Notes: a model not told the origin generated them from the letters alone. A stretch of 64,000 bases of DNA from Oceanospirillaceae bacterium (GCA_013373085.1 JABXIM010000013.1:1-64000); one strand, 5' to 3'; counted from the stretch's first letter, positions 39,001-47,153 are shown. Numbers and translations: made by a program.

Positions 39001-39309
39001 TTCGAGGCGGCGTTTGGCTTCAAGGTAGCGGGGCATCGGACCCACGTCCTCGTAGATGGGGTCACCGTCTTCGATACGGATGACCTTGGGCCCCGGCCGG
39101 TACGGCATCTTCGCCTCGACTTCCATCAAAATGGTGTGCAGCAGCGAGCTGCAGACCTCTTCGCGGCTCAGCCCAAAGGCGCATGCCAGGGCCTCGAGAC
39201 GAACCTGGTCTTCTTTGCTGATGGTTACCATGAGGTCGGTAAGGCTTTCCTGCAGATGGGCTTTGGATTCGAGCGCGTCTAGCAACTCGGAGACATGACT
39301 GGTCGGCAT
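38977..39309 (-). CDS. Conserved hypothetical protein ('type 1 pili tip component'-like)
   Basis: A 110-residue, mostly helical, charged protein. I recognise the pattern of small Pseudomonas proteins carried in databases as 'type 1 pili tip component', a label with little evidence: a helical N-terminus (DLMVTISKEDQVRLEALACA), a ribbon-helix-helix-like middle (FGLSREEVCSSLLHTILMEVE), and the conserved PYRPGPKVI and GDPIYEDVGPMPRYL ending. No signal peptide or membrane segment is present, so a role in pili is doubtful; DNA or protein binding is possible. AAAGGAG lies before the ATG. It is divergent from the flavodoxin gene. Confidence 0.75.
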   Translation of the reverse strand: MPTSHVSELLDALESKAHLQESLTDLMVTISKEDQVRLEALACAFGLSREEVCSSLLHTILMEVEAKMPYRPGPKVIRIEDGDPIYEDVGPMPRYLEAKRRLEKEQLDCA

Positions 39310-39444
39310 GATCCAACTCCTTTGATGACTACAGTTTCAAGGTAGTCCAGCGGCGCAGGTTTGGCGAGCGGGAGCAGCCGTGACGTTCCTGTGCCAGGGC
39401 TTTAGAATGTTGCATTTGCAAAATAACGGAAAAAGGCGCAATAG

Positions 39445-39891
39445 ATGGCCAAGATCAAGATTTTAGTGGGCACGACGTATGGCACCAGTCAGGAAGTCGC
39501 TGAGGATTGTGCAGCGCAGCTAAATGCCCTCGGGCATGAGGCCTGCATATTGCGGCAGCCGAAATACGATGAGGTGGTCAGTAACGATCCCCAGGTGTTG
39601 CTGGTCTGCTCAGCCACCATCGGTCAGGGCGAGGTACCCGATAGCCTGCTGCCGCTTTACCTTGAGCTGCGGGACCGCTTCCCGCTGATGCCCCACGCCA
39701 GTTTTGCGCTGATAGCCCGCGGCGACAGCTCCTATGAGGACTTTGCCGAAGGGGGTCGCCAGGTTGCGGACCTGCTGCGCGAACTGCAGCTGCGCGAGCT
39801 GGTGCCGCCACTGTTTCTCGACGCCTGCGAAACCATGGACCCGGAAGCCGAGGTCGATGCCTGGGTGCAGGGACTGGCCGAGGTGCTTTAA
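39445..39891 (+). CDS. Flavodoxin / MioC-like protein
   Basis: A 148-residue FMN-binding flavodoxin-fold protein. The phosphate-binding loop is GTTYGTSQEVAED near the N-terminus, with CSATIGQGEVPDSLLPLY (residues about 53-70) and ARGDSSYEDFAEGGRQ for the flavin ring loops. It is a short electron carrier of the MioC/flavodoxin type used by reductases; the partner is unknown. The ATG at 39445 follows a purine-rich stretch. It is followed by repeat DNA, not by another coding gene on this strand. Confidence 0.88.
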   Translation: MAKIKILVGTTYGTSQEVAEDCAAQLNALGHEACILRQPKYDEVVSNDPQVLLVCSATIGQGEVPDSLLPLYLELRDRFPLMPHASFALIARGDSSYEDFAEGGRQVADLLRELQLRELVPPLFLDACETMDPEAEVDAWVQGLAEVL

Positions 39892-39974
39892 TCGCCAAAG
39901 GCGCAGGGCCTTAGGATGGGGGCAGTCGCCAGGGTATTATTGTCGCGGTAGCTCACCGGGGTTTGCGGCGGCGA

Positions 39975-40101
39975 AACCCATCGCAGGTGCCGTTGGCACC
40001 TGCGCCTCCGCTGGCACGAAGCACTATTGGCACGCAGGGAGTTCGCTGATGGGTTAGGCGATGCCCGTATCCAGGAGAAAATGGTAAAGATCCTGCCCGT
40101 G
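39975..40101 (+). repeat. Nested inverted repeat joined to dispersed repeat family B (partial copy)
   Basis: AACCCATC (39975-39982) and GATGGGTT (40048-40055) are outer arms; inside is a perfect CAGGTGCC-GTT-GGCACCTG hairpin (39984-40002). The right arm runs into GGGTTAGGCGATGCCCGTAT (40051-40070) and GATCCTGCCCGTG, which match the middle of the family B repeats at 47019-47128 and 57281-57389. Intergenic, non-coding. Confidence 0.6.
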
Positions 40102-40110
40102 TCCTTTTGT

Positions 40111-40848
40111 TTATCGCTTCAGAAACCCCTGGCGCTGCAGGAAGGCCAGCATATGCGGGCGTGCCTCCTTGATCAGCATGCCGGAGATCTGTTCGCTCCA
40201 GCTCATCTCCTTGTTGCCGCCGGTGCGGGTACGGTAGTACTCGCGCACGTTGTCGTCGTAAGCGCGGATGCGTTCAAGGTCGCCGCTATCGTCATAGCCG
40301 TCCTTTTTCAGCACCACGTCCAGTGGTAGGCGTGGTTTTACTTCCGGATCCTGATCCGGGTAGCCAAGGCACAGTCCGAACACCGGGTAAACCAGGTCCG
40401 GCAGCTTCAGCAGCTCCGCGACACGGTCGATGCGGTTGCGCAGGCCGCCGATATAGACGATACCCAGGCCCAGCGACTCGGCGGCGATGGCCACGTTCTG
40501 GGCGAACAGGGCGCAGTCCGCGGTAGCGGTGATGAACTGTTCGGTGAATCCCGACTGCATCTCGGCATGGTGCATCTCGCAACACAGCTGATGGCGTTTC
40601 ATATCGGCGCAGAACACCAGAAAGGCGGCGGCGTCGGCAACGTAGGCCTGTCCGCCGGCGCACTCGGCCAGCTGCGCACGCTTGTCCGGGTCCTCCACCT
40701 GAATGACCGTACAGGCCTGCAGAAAGCTGGACGTCGCGGCAGCCTGACCGGCGCGGACCAGCTCCTCGATTGTCGCCTGTCCAAGGCGTTCGCCCTTGAA
40801 TTTGCGGATCGAGCGGTGGGAATTCAGCAGTTCGATGGTTTCGTTCAT
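40111..40848 (-). CDS. nfsA: NADPH-dependent oxygen-insensitive nitroreductase NfsA
   Basis: A 245-residue FMN-dependent nitro/quinone/flavin reductase. Family wording includes NSHRSIRKFKG at the N-terminus (FMN-contacting), AATSSFLQACTVIQV, and the ending PRPHMLAFLQRQGF-type (ARPHMLAFLQRQGFLKR). LGLGIVYIGGLRNR (residues about 127-140) is the flavin loop. The length equals the E. coli protein. It is a single minus-strand gene; no SoxS-type site was sought successfully. Confidence 0.94.
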   Translation of the reverse strand: MNETIELLNSHRSIRKFKGERLGQATIEELVRAGQAAATSSFLQACTVIQVEDPDKRAQLAECAGGQAYVADAAAFLVFCADMKRHQLCCEMHHAEMQSGFTEQFITATADCALFAQNVAIAAESLGLGIVYIGGLRNRIDRVAELLKLPDLVYPVFGLCLGYPDQDPEVKPRLPLDVVLKKDGYDDSGDLERIRAYDDNVREYYRTRTGGNKEMSWSEQISGMLIKEARPHMLAFLQRQGFLKR

Positions 40849-40987
40849 TTTGGGTAGGCGTTCACTGGTGAATTGTAAAAGCGTGTGGGTTCGCTGAGCG
40901 CAGAGCTACGTGTCATCTTGCTGGTGCAGTTCGTCGGTGCAAGACCGATCCGCACACCATTCATGGCGGTTGTCGCGCTCAGGTCAA

Positions 40988-41036
40988 CCCTACCACCTAC
41001 CGTTTACCACTGACTACTTACCGCTTACCGTTCACT
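40988..41036 (-). repeat. Tandem heptamer array, GGTAANN-type
   Basis: Seven successive seven-base units can be set out on the plus strand as CCCTACC ACCTACC / GTTTACC ACTGACT / ACTTACC GCTTACC / GTTCACT; on the minus strand the common unit is GGTAA plus two variable bases. The array begins at the alkB stop codon and runs downstream of it. It is not a CRISPR or a normal terminator. Confidence 0.75.
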
Positions 41037-41625
41037 CGTCGAGTATGCGACGAAAGGTCAGGTTGGCACGGGGCTCCTGCACCCGGCGCCGGCGGGGCAG
41101 AGCGTGCTGCCAATGATGCTGGGTCGGGCCACGCATCAGCAGCAGCGAGCCGGGTTCGAGACGCAGCGAAACCCGGGGTTGTTCCGGATTCTGCCGATGG
41201 CGCAGCACGAAGTCGCGGGCCGCGCCGAGGCTGAGCGAGGCGATCACCGGGTTGAGACCGAGTTCGGGCTCGTCGTCGCTGTGCCAGCCCATGCTGTCGT
41301 CGCCGTCCCGGTACAGGTTCAGCAGCACGCAATTGAACGCCGTCGGCTCGATCGCGGCGATTCGCTGGCGCAGTGATGCGATCAGCGGGTGCCAGGGGGT
41401 GGCTTCCAGACGCAGGCCGGAGTAACGGTAGCCGAGCCCCGGGTCGCCCTGAAACTGCTGCAGCCGCGGAATCCGGCAGTCGCGTCCGAACAAGCGGATA
41501 AGGTCCTGGCGCCAGCTCACTTCGTCCAGCAGGCGCTGCAATAGCCGTTGCTGTTCGTCCGCCGCCACAAAGTCCCGGTACAGCAGCAACTCGGCGTCCG
41601 CTAGCACGATACGCTCGAAATCCAT
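41032..41625 (-). CDS. alkB: AlkB-like alpha-ketoglutarate-dependent dioxygenase
   Basis: A 197-residue Fe(II)/2-oxoglutarate dioxygenase that likely reverses alkylation damage on DNA or RNA bases. The metal site is WHSDDEPELG (His-x-Asp) with a later His in QHHWQHALP, and 2-oxoglutarate is held by an Arg in RANLTFR. NCVLLNLYRDGDDSMGWH is typical of the AlkB/ABH2-like group. It is coupled to the PRPP synthase gene: TGATG shares one base if ATG 41625 is used. ATG 41649, eight residues earlier, is possible and would overlap prs by 25 bases. The stop codon lies in a heptamer array. Confidence 0.9.
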   Translation of the reverse strand: MDFERIVLADAELLLYRDFVAADEQQRLLQRLLDEVSWRQDLIRLFGRDCRIPRLQQFQGDPGLGYRYSGLRLEATPWHPLIASLRQRIAAIEPTAFNCVLLNLYRDGDDSMGWHSDDEPELGLNPVIASLSLGAARDFVLRHRQNPEQPRVSLRLEPGSLLLMRGPTQHHWQHALPRRRRVQEPRANLTFRRILDE

Positions 41626-42509
41626 CAATGCGCCAGCCATTGCCGGCAAGCCTCGGCCAATGCATCGGCGATGCAGATGGCGTTGCTCGGGTGCGGCACG
41701 GTATTGGTGGTCAGGATATCGGCGTGCCGCTGCAGTTGCTCGTAGGCGTCTCCGGCGAAAAGACCGTGGACGGCGATACAGGTTGCCCGGGGCAAGCCGG
41801 CTTCGCGCAGCGGCCCCAGCACGCCGAGCAGGGTTCTGCCGCTGGAAGCGATATCGTCGATCAGCACCGGCCGGTGGTCTCGCCAGGCATCCATGTCGGG
41901 TATCGCGATGTCGACATCGAAATCGCCATGGCGCTGTTTATCCAGCACCAGGCTAGGGGCGGCGGCAAGGCTGGCAACCTCGCTGACCCACTGTTCGCTC
42001 TCGCTGTCCGGACCGATCAGCAGCGGCTTTTCGACGTGGCGCACGACCCAGTCGGCGATCAGTGGTGCCGACGGGACCACGAGGCTGGACAGGCGGTATA
42101 TCTCGTCCAGCGAGGCATAGCGGTGCAGGTGAGGGTCCAGCGTTACGAGGCCGTCGAAGGCGTTCGACAATAGGTCGGCGAAAATTGCCGAGGTCAGGCA
42201 TTCGCCGGGATTGAAGCGGATGTCCTGGCGCATGTAGGGCAGGTACGGCGCCACCAGCAGCAAGCGGGCGGCGCCGAGGTCGCGGAGCGTGGCGGCGGCG
42301 AACAACAGCGGCAGCAGCTTGGCATCCGGGTCGTTCAGGTTGCAGAACAGCAAGCAGTCCCGTCCCTGACAGCCGTTGTGGATGCGCAGGTAGGTTTCGC
42401 CATCCGGAAAACGGTGCTGTTCCAGCTCGCCGCTTTCGGCATCGAGCTGCCGCGCCAGGCGGGAGCCGAGCGCGGCATCCGATGCAAGGTTGAACAACAG
42501 TGGAATCAA
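41625..42509 (-). CDS. prs: Short-form ribose-phosphate diphosphokinase (PRPP synthase paralogue)
   Basis: A 294-residue PRPP synthase-like protein with FPDGETYLRI, LLVAPYLPYMRQD (catalytic-loop side), LDPHLHR, and the PRPP motif VLIDDIASSGRT near residue 218. It is shorter and more divergent than the housekeeping Prs (about 310-315 residues), so it is probably a second paralogue; the house copy would be elsewhere. The start codon is TTG at 42509, inside the end of the phosphorylase gene (TTGA overlap) with AAGGAAA seven bases upstream; no ATG is near. The pairing with a phosphorylase suggests linked nucleotide salvage via phosphorylated ribose. Confidence 0.87.
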   Translation of the reverse strand: MIPLLFNLASDAALGSRLARQLDAESGELEQHRFPDGETYLRIHNGCQGRDCLLFCNLNDPDAKLLPLLFAAATLRDLGAARLLLVAPYLPYMRQDIRFNPGECLTSAIFADLLSNAFDGLVTLDPHLHRYASLDEIYRLSSLVVPSAPLIADWVVRHVEKPLLIGPDSESEQWVSEVASLAAAPSLVLDKQRHGDFDVDIAIPDMDAWRDHRPVLIDDIASSGRTLLGVLGPLREAGLPRATCIAVHGLFAGDAYEQLQRHADILTTNTVPHPSNAICIADALAEACRQWLAH

Positions 42510-44035
42510 GGTGTGTTTCCTTCCGGGGTCAGTTGAATGACGTCGGGATGCGCCTCCAGGTAATCGACGGCATAGTTCAGTTCGCCCGAGCTCTCGGCGT
42601 GAATCATCAGCAGCACGTCGTTGGGTTCGACGCTGTCGCCGAGCCTGACCGAAATCTCGACCCCGGCTGCAGGGTCCAGGGGCGCACCGGCCAGCTTGGC
42701 GATCTTCGACAGCAGGCGGTTGTCGATGCTGAGCACCTGGCCGGCCCGCGGTGTCGTCAGGCTATAGCGATAAGGGGCCACCGGCGGACGCTTGAGTGCG
42801 CCCTGGGCACGGCAGATTGCCTGGAACTTCTGCCAGGCCAGCCCGCTGTCCAAGGTTTCCCGAGCGAGGGCCTGGCCCCGTCCTTCCGCCGCCTTCCCGG
42901 CCATCTCCAGCAGCGCGCCGGCCAGCAGGCAGGCGCGCGTACGCAGCTCCGCCGGTGCGTCCGGCTTGCATTGCAGTACCGCCAGCAGGTCCTTGGCCTC
43001 CAGGCCCGGGCCGACACCGCGTCCGATCGGTTGGCTGCCGTCGGTGCAGATTACCCGTATATTGAGCCCCAGTGCCGCGGCGACGTCCTCGAAGGTAGCG
43101 GCCAGCTTGTCGGCCTGGGCCTGGCTTCGGACCTTGGCGGTAGGGCCGACGGGGATGTCGATCAGCACGTGGGTGGCGCCGGCGGCAATTTTTTTCGACA
43201 GTACCGAGGCAACCAGTTGCCCCTCGCTGTCGATATCGAGGGCGCGTTCGACTTGAATCAGCAAGTCGTCAGCCGGACTCAATCTTACCGAGCCGCCCCA
43301 GGCCAGGCAGGCCCCCTCGCGTTTCACCACGTCGCGGATCTGCTCCTGGCTCAGGCTGACGTTGGTCAGAACCTCCATGGTATCGGCGGTACCAGCCGGC
43401 GAGGTGATGGCGCGCGACGAGGTTTTCGGTACCGTCAGACCGCAGGCGGCCAGGATGGGCACCAGGATCGGGGTGGTGCGGTTACCGGGCAGGCCGCCGA
43501 CGCAATGCTTGTCGATCACCATCGGCAGCCCCCAGTCGATGGTCTCACCGGCCTTGATCATGGCCCGGGTGAGGGCGGTGATTTCCCCCAGGTCGAGGCG
43601 ATCGCTGCCGCAGGCGGTGATGAACGCCGCTACCTGGACATCGGCGTAGCGGCCGTCGACGATATCGTTGATGATGCTCTGCAGCTGCATCTCGTCGAGG
43701 GTATGGCCATATACCTTGGCGCGGACGTAGGACAGTGACTGTATCGGCGGCGGGTGCGAGACGTGAATCGGTGTGCCTTCGACGAGATCGAGCCGCCGCC
43801 AGGCAGACTCGGAAAAGCCGATCTGGCCCGGCGCCACCATGTCGCTGGTGACGATATTGAGGGTGGCAATGATGTGCTGAGAGTCACTCGAGACCAGCAC
43901 CCGTGAGAGAGCGGCAAAGCCCTCTGAGCGGCACACCGGGCAGTCGGATCGCATGAACACGATGGGTTCCTGCCGGGTGTCGATGCCAAGGCGGCGAGCT
44001 TCGAGCGGCAGCATGCGGTCGGAGAGTTGAATCAT
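42506..44035 (-). CDS. deoA: Thymidine phosphorylase-family protein (type resembling AMP phosphorylase)
   Basis: A 509-residue nucleoside-phosphorylase II family protein. It has an extra N-terminal domain of about 90 residues absent from E. coli DeoA, and the core includes KHCVGGLPGNRTTPI (phosphate binding), TSSRAITSPAGTADTMEV and VKREGACLAWGGSV. This long form is called thymidine phosphorylase in databases, but the archaeal relatives are AMP phosphorylases that make ribose-1,5-bisphosphate. It is first in a three-gene minus-strand operon with a PRPP synthase paralogue and AlkB. The deoA symbol is approximate; whether NMPs or nucleosides are the substrate is not readable here. Confidence 0.88.
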   Translation of the reverse strand: MIQLSDRMLPLEARRLGIDTRQEPIVFMRSDCPVCRSEGFAALSRVLVSSDSQHIIATLNIVTSDMVAPGQIGFSESAWRRLDLVEGTPIHVSHPPPIQSLSYVRAKVYGHTLDEMQLQSIINDIVDGRYADVQVAAFITACGSDRLDLGEITALTRAMIKAGETIDWGLPMVIDKHCVGGLPGNRTTPILVPILAACGLTVPKTSSRAITSPAGTADTMEVLTNVSLSQEQIRDVVKREGACLAWGGSVRLSPADDLLIQVERALDIDSEGQLVASVLSKKIAAGATHVLIDIPVGPTAKVRSQAQADKLAATFEDVAAALGLNIRVICTDGSQPIGRGVGPGLEAKDLLAVLQCKPDAPAELRTRACLLAGALLEMAGKAAEGRGQALARETLDSGLAWQKFQAICRAQGALKRPPVAPYRYSLTTPRAGQVLSIDNRLLSKIAKLAGAPLDPAAGVEISVRLGDSVEPNDVLLMIHAESSGELNYAVDYLEAHPDVIQLTPEGNTP

Positions 44036-44264
44036 GGTGCGGTTCCGTCCCTGTGCTTGTTATCACCACTTTAGCATGACGCTGAGGCCACGACAGGTTG
44101 GAGGTCAGGAGGGATGGGCGAGGAACCTTGGGCTGTCATCGAGGACCGCCCGGCGGAGTGGCCTGAGTGGTGAAATGCCGGTACTGCGGGATTGGGACTT
44201 ATTTGCAGCAGCCGCAACTGCTAGAATCGCTGCGCCCAGTAAGATACCTGTGTAAGGGAACCTG

Positions 44265-45119
44265 ATGGAACATCGATACCGGCTGCAGCTTGCCTGCCCC
44301 GACCGCGTCGGGATAGTGTCCATGGTCAGTAACTTCATCTCCAGCCACGGCGGTTCCATCGCCGATGCGAACCAGCATTCCGACCCGACGACCGGCTGGT
44401 TCTTTATGCGCGTGGAAATATTCGCCGCGTCACTGCCGTTCAGCCTGGAACGGCTGCGGGAGCAGTTCGCGCCCATCGCCCAGTCGTTCCAGATGGAGTG
44501 GCAGATCACCGATTCCTCCGCGCCCAAGCGGGTGGTGCTGATGGCGAGCAAAGAAGCCCACTGCCTGGCTGACCTGTTGTACCGCTACCATGCCGGTGAA
44601 CTCGACTGCGAGATTCCGTGCGTGATCTCCAACCACGATGCGCTACGCAGCATGGTGGAATGGCACGATATTCCCTATTTTCACGTGCCGGTCGACCCGG
44701 CCGACAAACAGCCGCATTTCGACCGCATACTGGAACTGGTGCAGGATCACCGTGCCGATGTGGTGGTTCTGGCGCGCTATATGCAAATTCTGCCCCAGGA
44801 GCTGTGCGGGCTCTTTCCGCATAGGATCATCAATATCCACCACAGTTTCCTGCCATCGTTCGCCGGTGCCCGACCCTACCACCAGGCGCACGAGCGGGGT
44901 GTGAAACTGATTGGCGCCACCTGTCACTACGTCACCGAGGAGCTCGACGCGGGTCCCATCATCGATCAGGATGTGATCCGCATCAGCCATCGCGACCTGC
45001 CAGAAGACATGGTCCGTCTCGGTCGCGATGCCGAGAAGACCTGTCTGGCGAGGGGACTGCGCTGGCACCTCGAGGACAGGATCCTGGTACACGGCAACAA
45101 GACTGTCGTATTCAACTGA
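44265..45119 (+). CDS. purU: Formyltetrahydrofolate deformylase
   Basis: PurU hydrolyses 10-formyl-THF to formate and THF. The 284-residue protein has an N-terminal ACT domain (RLQLACPDRVGIVSMVSNFI) and a formyltransferase-like C-terminal domain with the catalytic Asn-His-Asp set: ISNHDALRS, HHSFLPSFAGARPYHQA, and an Asp in EELDAGPIIDQD. AAGGGA precedes ATG 44265. Divergent from the phosphorylase operon; TAGAAT at 44222-44227 is a possible -10 box. Confidence 0.97.
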   Translation: MEHRYRLQLACPDRVGIVSMVSNFISSHGGSIADANQHSDPTTGWFFMRVEIFAASLPFSLERLREQFAPIAQSFQMEWQITDSSAPKRVVLMASKEAHCLADLLYRYHAGELDCEIPCVISNHDALRSMVEWHDIPYFHVPVDPADKQPHFDRILELVQDHRADVVVLARYMQILPQELCGLFPHRIINIHHSFLPSFAGARPYHQAHERGVKLIGATCHYVTEELDAGPIIDQDVIRISHRDLPEDMVRLGRDAEKTCLARGLRWHLEDRILVHGNKTVVFN

Positions 45120-45253
45120 GCCCTGCCGACAGCGCGCTGAACTACTATTAACCTGATGCTGCAGAGGACAGGACGTCTGTACCACAGGACAGGATGCCGA
45201 TATCATCAGGGACGGGCCAAGGCCCGGCCCCGCAGTCTGTTTACTGGAGTCCC

Positions 45254-46153
45254 ATGGGATATTCTTTCCCGGAACAACCGATCCCTTTCTATCCCTCGCT
45301 GGCAAAGCGTCTGGGCAGCGACGAAGCGCTGTTGCTGGCGATCTATCATGACCGTGCCCGCAATGGCGGACGGTCGGAGCCGGGCGAGCTGCTGATCAGT
45401 CGCAGTCAGTGGCTGCAGCTCGCGGGCTTCTGGGAGGAGGCGCATCTGCGCGCCACGACGGAGAGCCTGGTGCGCCAGGGCTGCCTGGAAGCCTCCTGCG
45501 ATGGCAATCTGGTACGTCTGCGACTGTTGCCGGAAGGCGAAGCGGAGCGGCAACAGCCGCGGGCCGAGCCGGTAACTGCTGCCTCGGCACCCGCACCGGA
45601 GCCGGACACGGCCGAGCCCCTGAGTCGTCTGCCGGTGCACGAATCGCCGCCGCGACCGTTGACGCGACAGGCCTTGCGCCCGCAGAGTCAGCCTCGCATG
45701 ATCGAAGAGCGGGGCCCGGCCCCGACCTTTGGCGGTGCCAGCGGCTGGCGCCGCCACAAGGACGAACTGCAGGTGCTGTTCGAGCAGCACGAAGTGCGCA
45801 ATCAGCAGCTCAAGCCGATGGAGCTTGGCTGGCGGCCATCGGAAACCTTCTTTGCGCTGCTTCCGCGGCATCAGATTCCCGAAGAGTTCGCCGAGGAGCT
45901 GCTCGACGAATTCGTCCTCTACTGGATGGCGAAGGACCGCAAGGAAACCAACTGGGACCAGAAATTCCTGGCCTGGGTCAAGCGGGAGTGGGTCCGCAAG
46001 CAGTCGCGGGACGGCGGCGTGAAAGATGCCGCGTCACGCGGCGATCAGGCGCAAAAGACAGGCTATCAGCATGAAGACACCCGCCGAGATTCTCGGGAAA
46101 AACGCAAACAGGTTACCGCAGCAATCATGGACATCCGCGACACCGACTGGTGA
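45254..46153 (+). CDS. DnaT-like protein with C-terminal ssDNA-binding domain
   Basis: A 299-residue soluble protein. The N-terminal 100 residues look like a winged-helix replication domain (DEALLLAIYHDRARNGG and LLISRSQWLQLAGF); a low-complexity Pro/Glu/Ala linker follows; residues about 195-265 form a DnaT-type ssDNA-binding domain (MELGWRPSETFFALLPRHQI, EFVLYWMAKDRKETNWDQKF, then LAWVKREWVRKQ). DnaT works in PriA-dependent replication restart, helping load DnaB. The next gene resembles a phage P-type helicase loader and overlaps this one by 83 bases, so the two form a replication unit. GGAG precedes ATG 45254; homology does not extend to the earlier frame start. Confidence 0.85.
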   Translation: MGYSFPEQPIPFYPSLAKRLGSDEALLLAIYHDRARNGGRSEPGELLISRSQWLQLAGFWEEAHLRATTESLVRQGCLEASCDGNLVRLRLLPEGEAERQQPRAEPVTAASAPAPEPDTAEPLSRLPVHESPPRPLTRQALRPQSQPRMIEERGPAPTFGGASGWRRHKDELQVLFEQHEVRNQQLKPMELGWRPSETFFALLPRHQIPEEFAEELLDEFVLYWMAKDRKETNWDQKFLAWVKREWVRKQSRDGGVKDAASRGDQAQKTGYQHEDTRRDSREKRKQVTAAIMDIRDTDW

Positions 46154-46874
46154 AGACCGAGCGCGCGGCAACGATCAGGCGAACGCGCTGCCGGTCGAAA
46201 CCAAGGCGCTGGTGAACATGCTGTTCGCGCGCTTCATGGCGATCTATGGCCACAAGTTCAAGAGCTGTTTCGAAACCCAGGACGAGATCCGCATCGCCAA
46301 ACGTGAATGGGCGCTGAGCCTGCGTGGCTATGGCGAGGCGGAACTGGTCGCGGCCATCGACCACTGCAAGGAACGGCTGGCCTGGATGCCGACCATCTCG
46401 GAGTTTCTCAAGATCCTTCAGGACCTGGGCACGCGCGGTCTGCCGGGGCTGCAGCGGGCCTATGAAGAGGCCTGCATGAATGCCGATCATCCAACCCGGC
46501 ACCAGTGGAGTCATGCGGCTGTTTATCACGCCGGCCGCGCCACCGGTTGGTTCCGCCTGCGCACCGAGGAGCAGGAACAGGTGTTCCCGGACTTCCGTTA
46601 TCACTATGGCGTGATGGTGCGCCGCGTGCGTGACGGTGAGGACCTGACGGTGCCGGTACCGGTGGCGCTGCCGGACAAGCGCGACAATACCCTGGTGGCC
46701 TTCATCCAGCGCTGGGGGAAAGAGCAGGGACTGGAACCGGAGGTGGCGGCATCCTTGCTGTACTACCTGACCAAGCCGAAGGGGTCCAAAACGCGGGCGC
46801 GCTTCCGCGCCCACGCTCAGCAGGAAGCACGGGACAAGGGGCTCGATATCGAGCTGCCGGAGGATTATCAATAA
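46071..46874 (+). CDS. Replication protein P-like (helicase-loader family)
   Basis: A 267-residue protein. The central part (VNMLFARFMAIYGHKFKSCF and IAKREWALSLRGYGEAELVA, CKERLAWMPTISEFLKI) resembles the lambda P / phage replication P family, proteins that deliver DnaB helicase. It has no ATPase motif. No other phage genes are near, and base composition is that of the core genome, so it is a resident or domesticated gene. Together with the DnaT-like gene it may form an alternative to DnaC. ATG 46071 lies inside the previous gene; a shorter start near 46212 is possible, so the N-terminus is uncertain. Confidence 0.75.
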   Translation: MKTPAEILGKNANRLPQQSWTSATPTGEDRARGNDQANALPVETKALVNMLFARFMAIYGHKFKSCFETQDEIRIAKREWALSLRGYGEAELVAAIDHCKERLAWMPTISEFLKILQDLGTRGLPGLQRAYEEACMNADHPTRHQWSHAAVYHAGRATGWFRLRTEEQEQVFPDFRYHYGVMVRRVRDGEDLTVPVPVALPDKRDNTLVAFIQRWGKEQGLEPEVAASLLYYLTKPKGSKTRARFRAHAQQEARDKGLDIELPEDYQ

Positions 46875-47018
46875 TCGGGTGGCGCTGCCGTTCTTCCGCG
46901 CAGGGGCCCTGTCCCGCGGCGAACCCGGCCGGCACCGAGCCACCCCATTCGCGACGTGGAAGTGCCCTCTGGCTGCGCCGTTCCCACTGAAGCCGCGCCC
47001 GCTCTCCGCCAGCCTAAG
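46875..47018. other. Gap after the replication pair
   Basis: GC-rich, with no supported gene, terminator or promoter. It leads into the family B repeat. The last 15-20 bases (GCCAGCCTAAGCC) appear to belong to that repeat as well. Confidence 0.4.
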
Positions 47019-47128
47019 CCAATCGATCTGAACTACGGTCGATAGGGCGGCTTTCACGATGCCTGTACAAGGTGCGAAACGTTTCGGCTGTTTGCGATGC
47101 ATCGCTCCAGCCACCCTCCGGGCCGGGG
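47005..47128 (+). repeat. Dispersed repeat family B, copy 1
   Basis: About 125 bp. The core 47019-47128 aligns by eye over its whole length with the reverse complement of 57281-57389: both contain CCAATCGATCTG, ACTACG, TCGATA, CGATGCC, TGCATCGCT and CCACCCTCCG in the same order and nearly the same spacing (110 and 109 bp). Neither copy is coding. A shorter match is at 40048-40101. Confidence 0.72.
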
Positions 47129-47153
47129 ATTCCGGGCGGCTCGGTCTGGTGAC

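Noticed and set aside
40988-41036. CRISPR array
   Set aside because: Units are seven bases with no spacers; no cas genes are near.
45254-46874. Prophage replication module
   Set aside because: DnaT-like and P-like genes could suggest a prophage, but there are no integrase, structural or lysis genes and the flanks are core genes.
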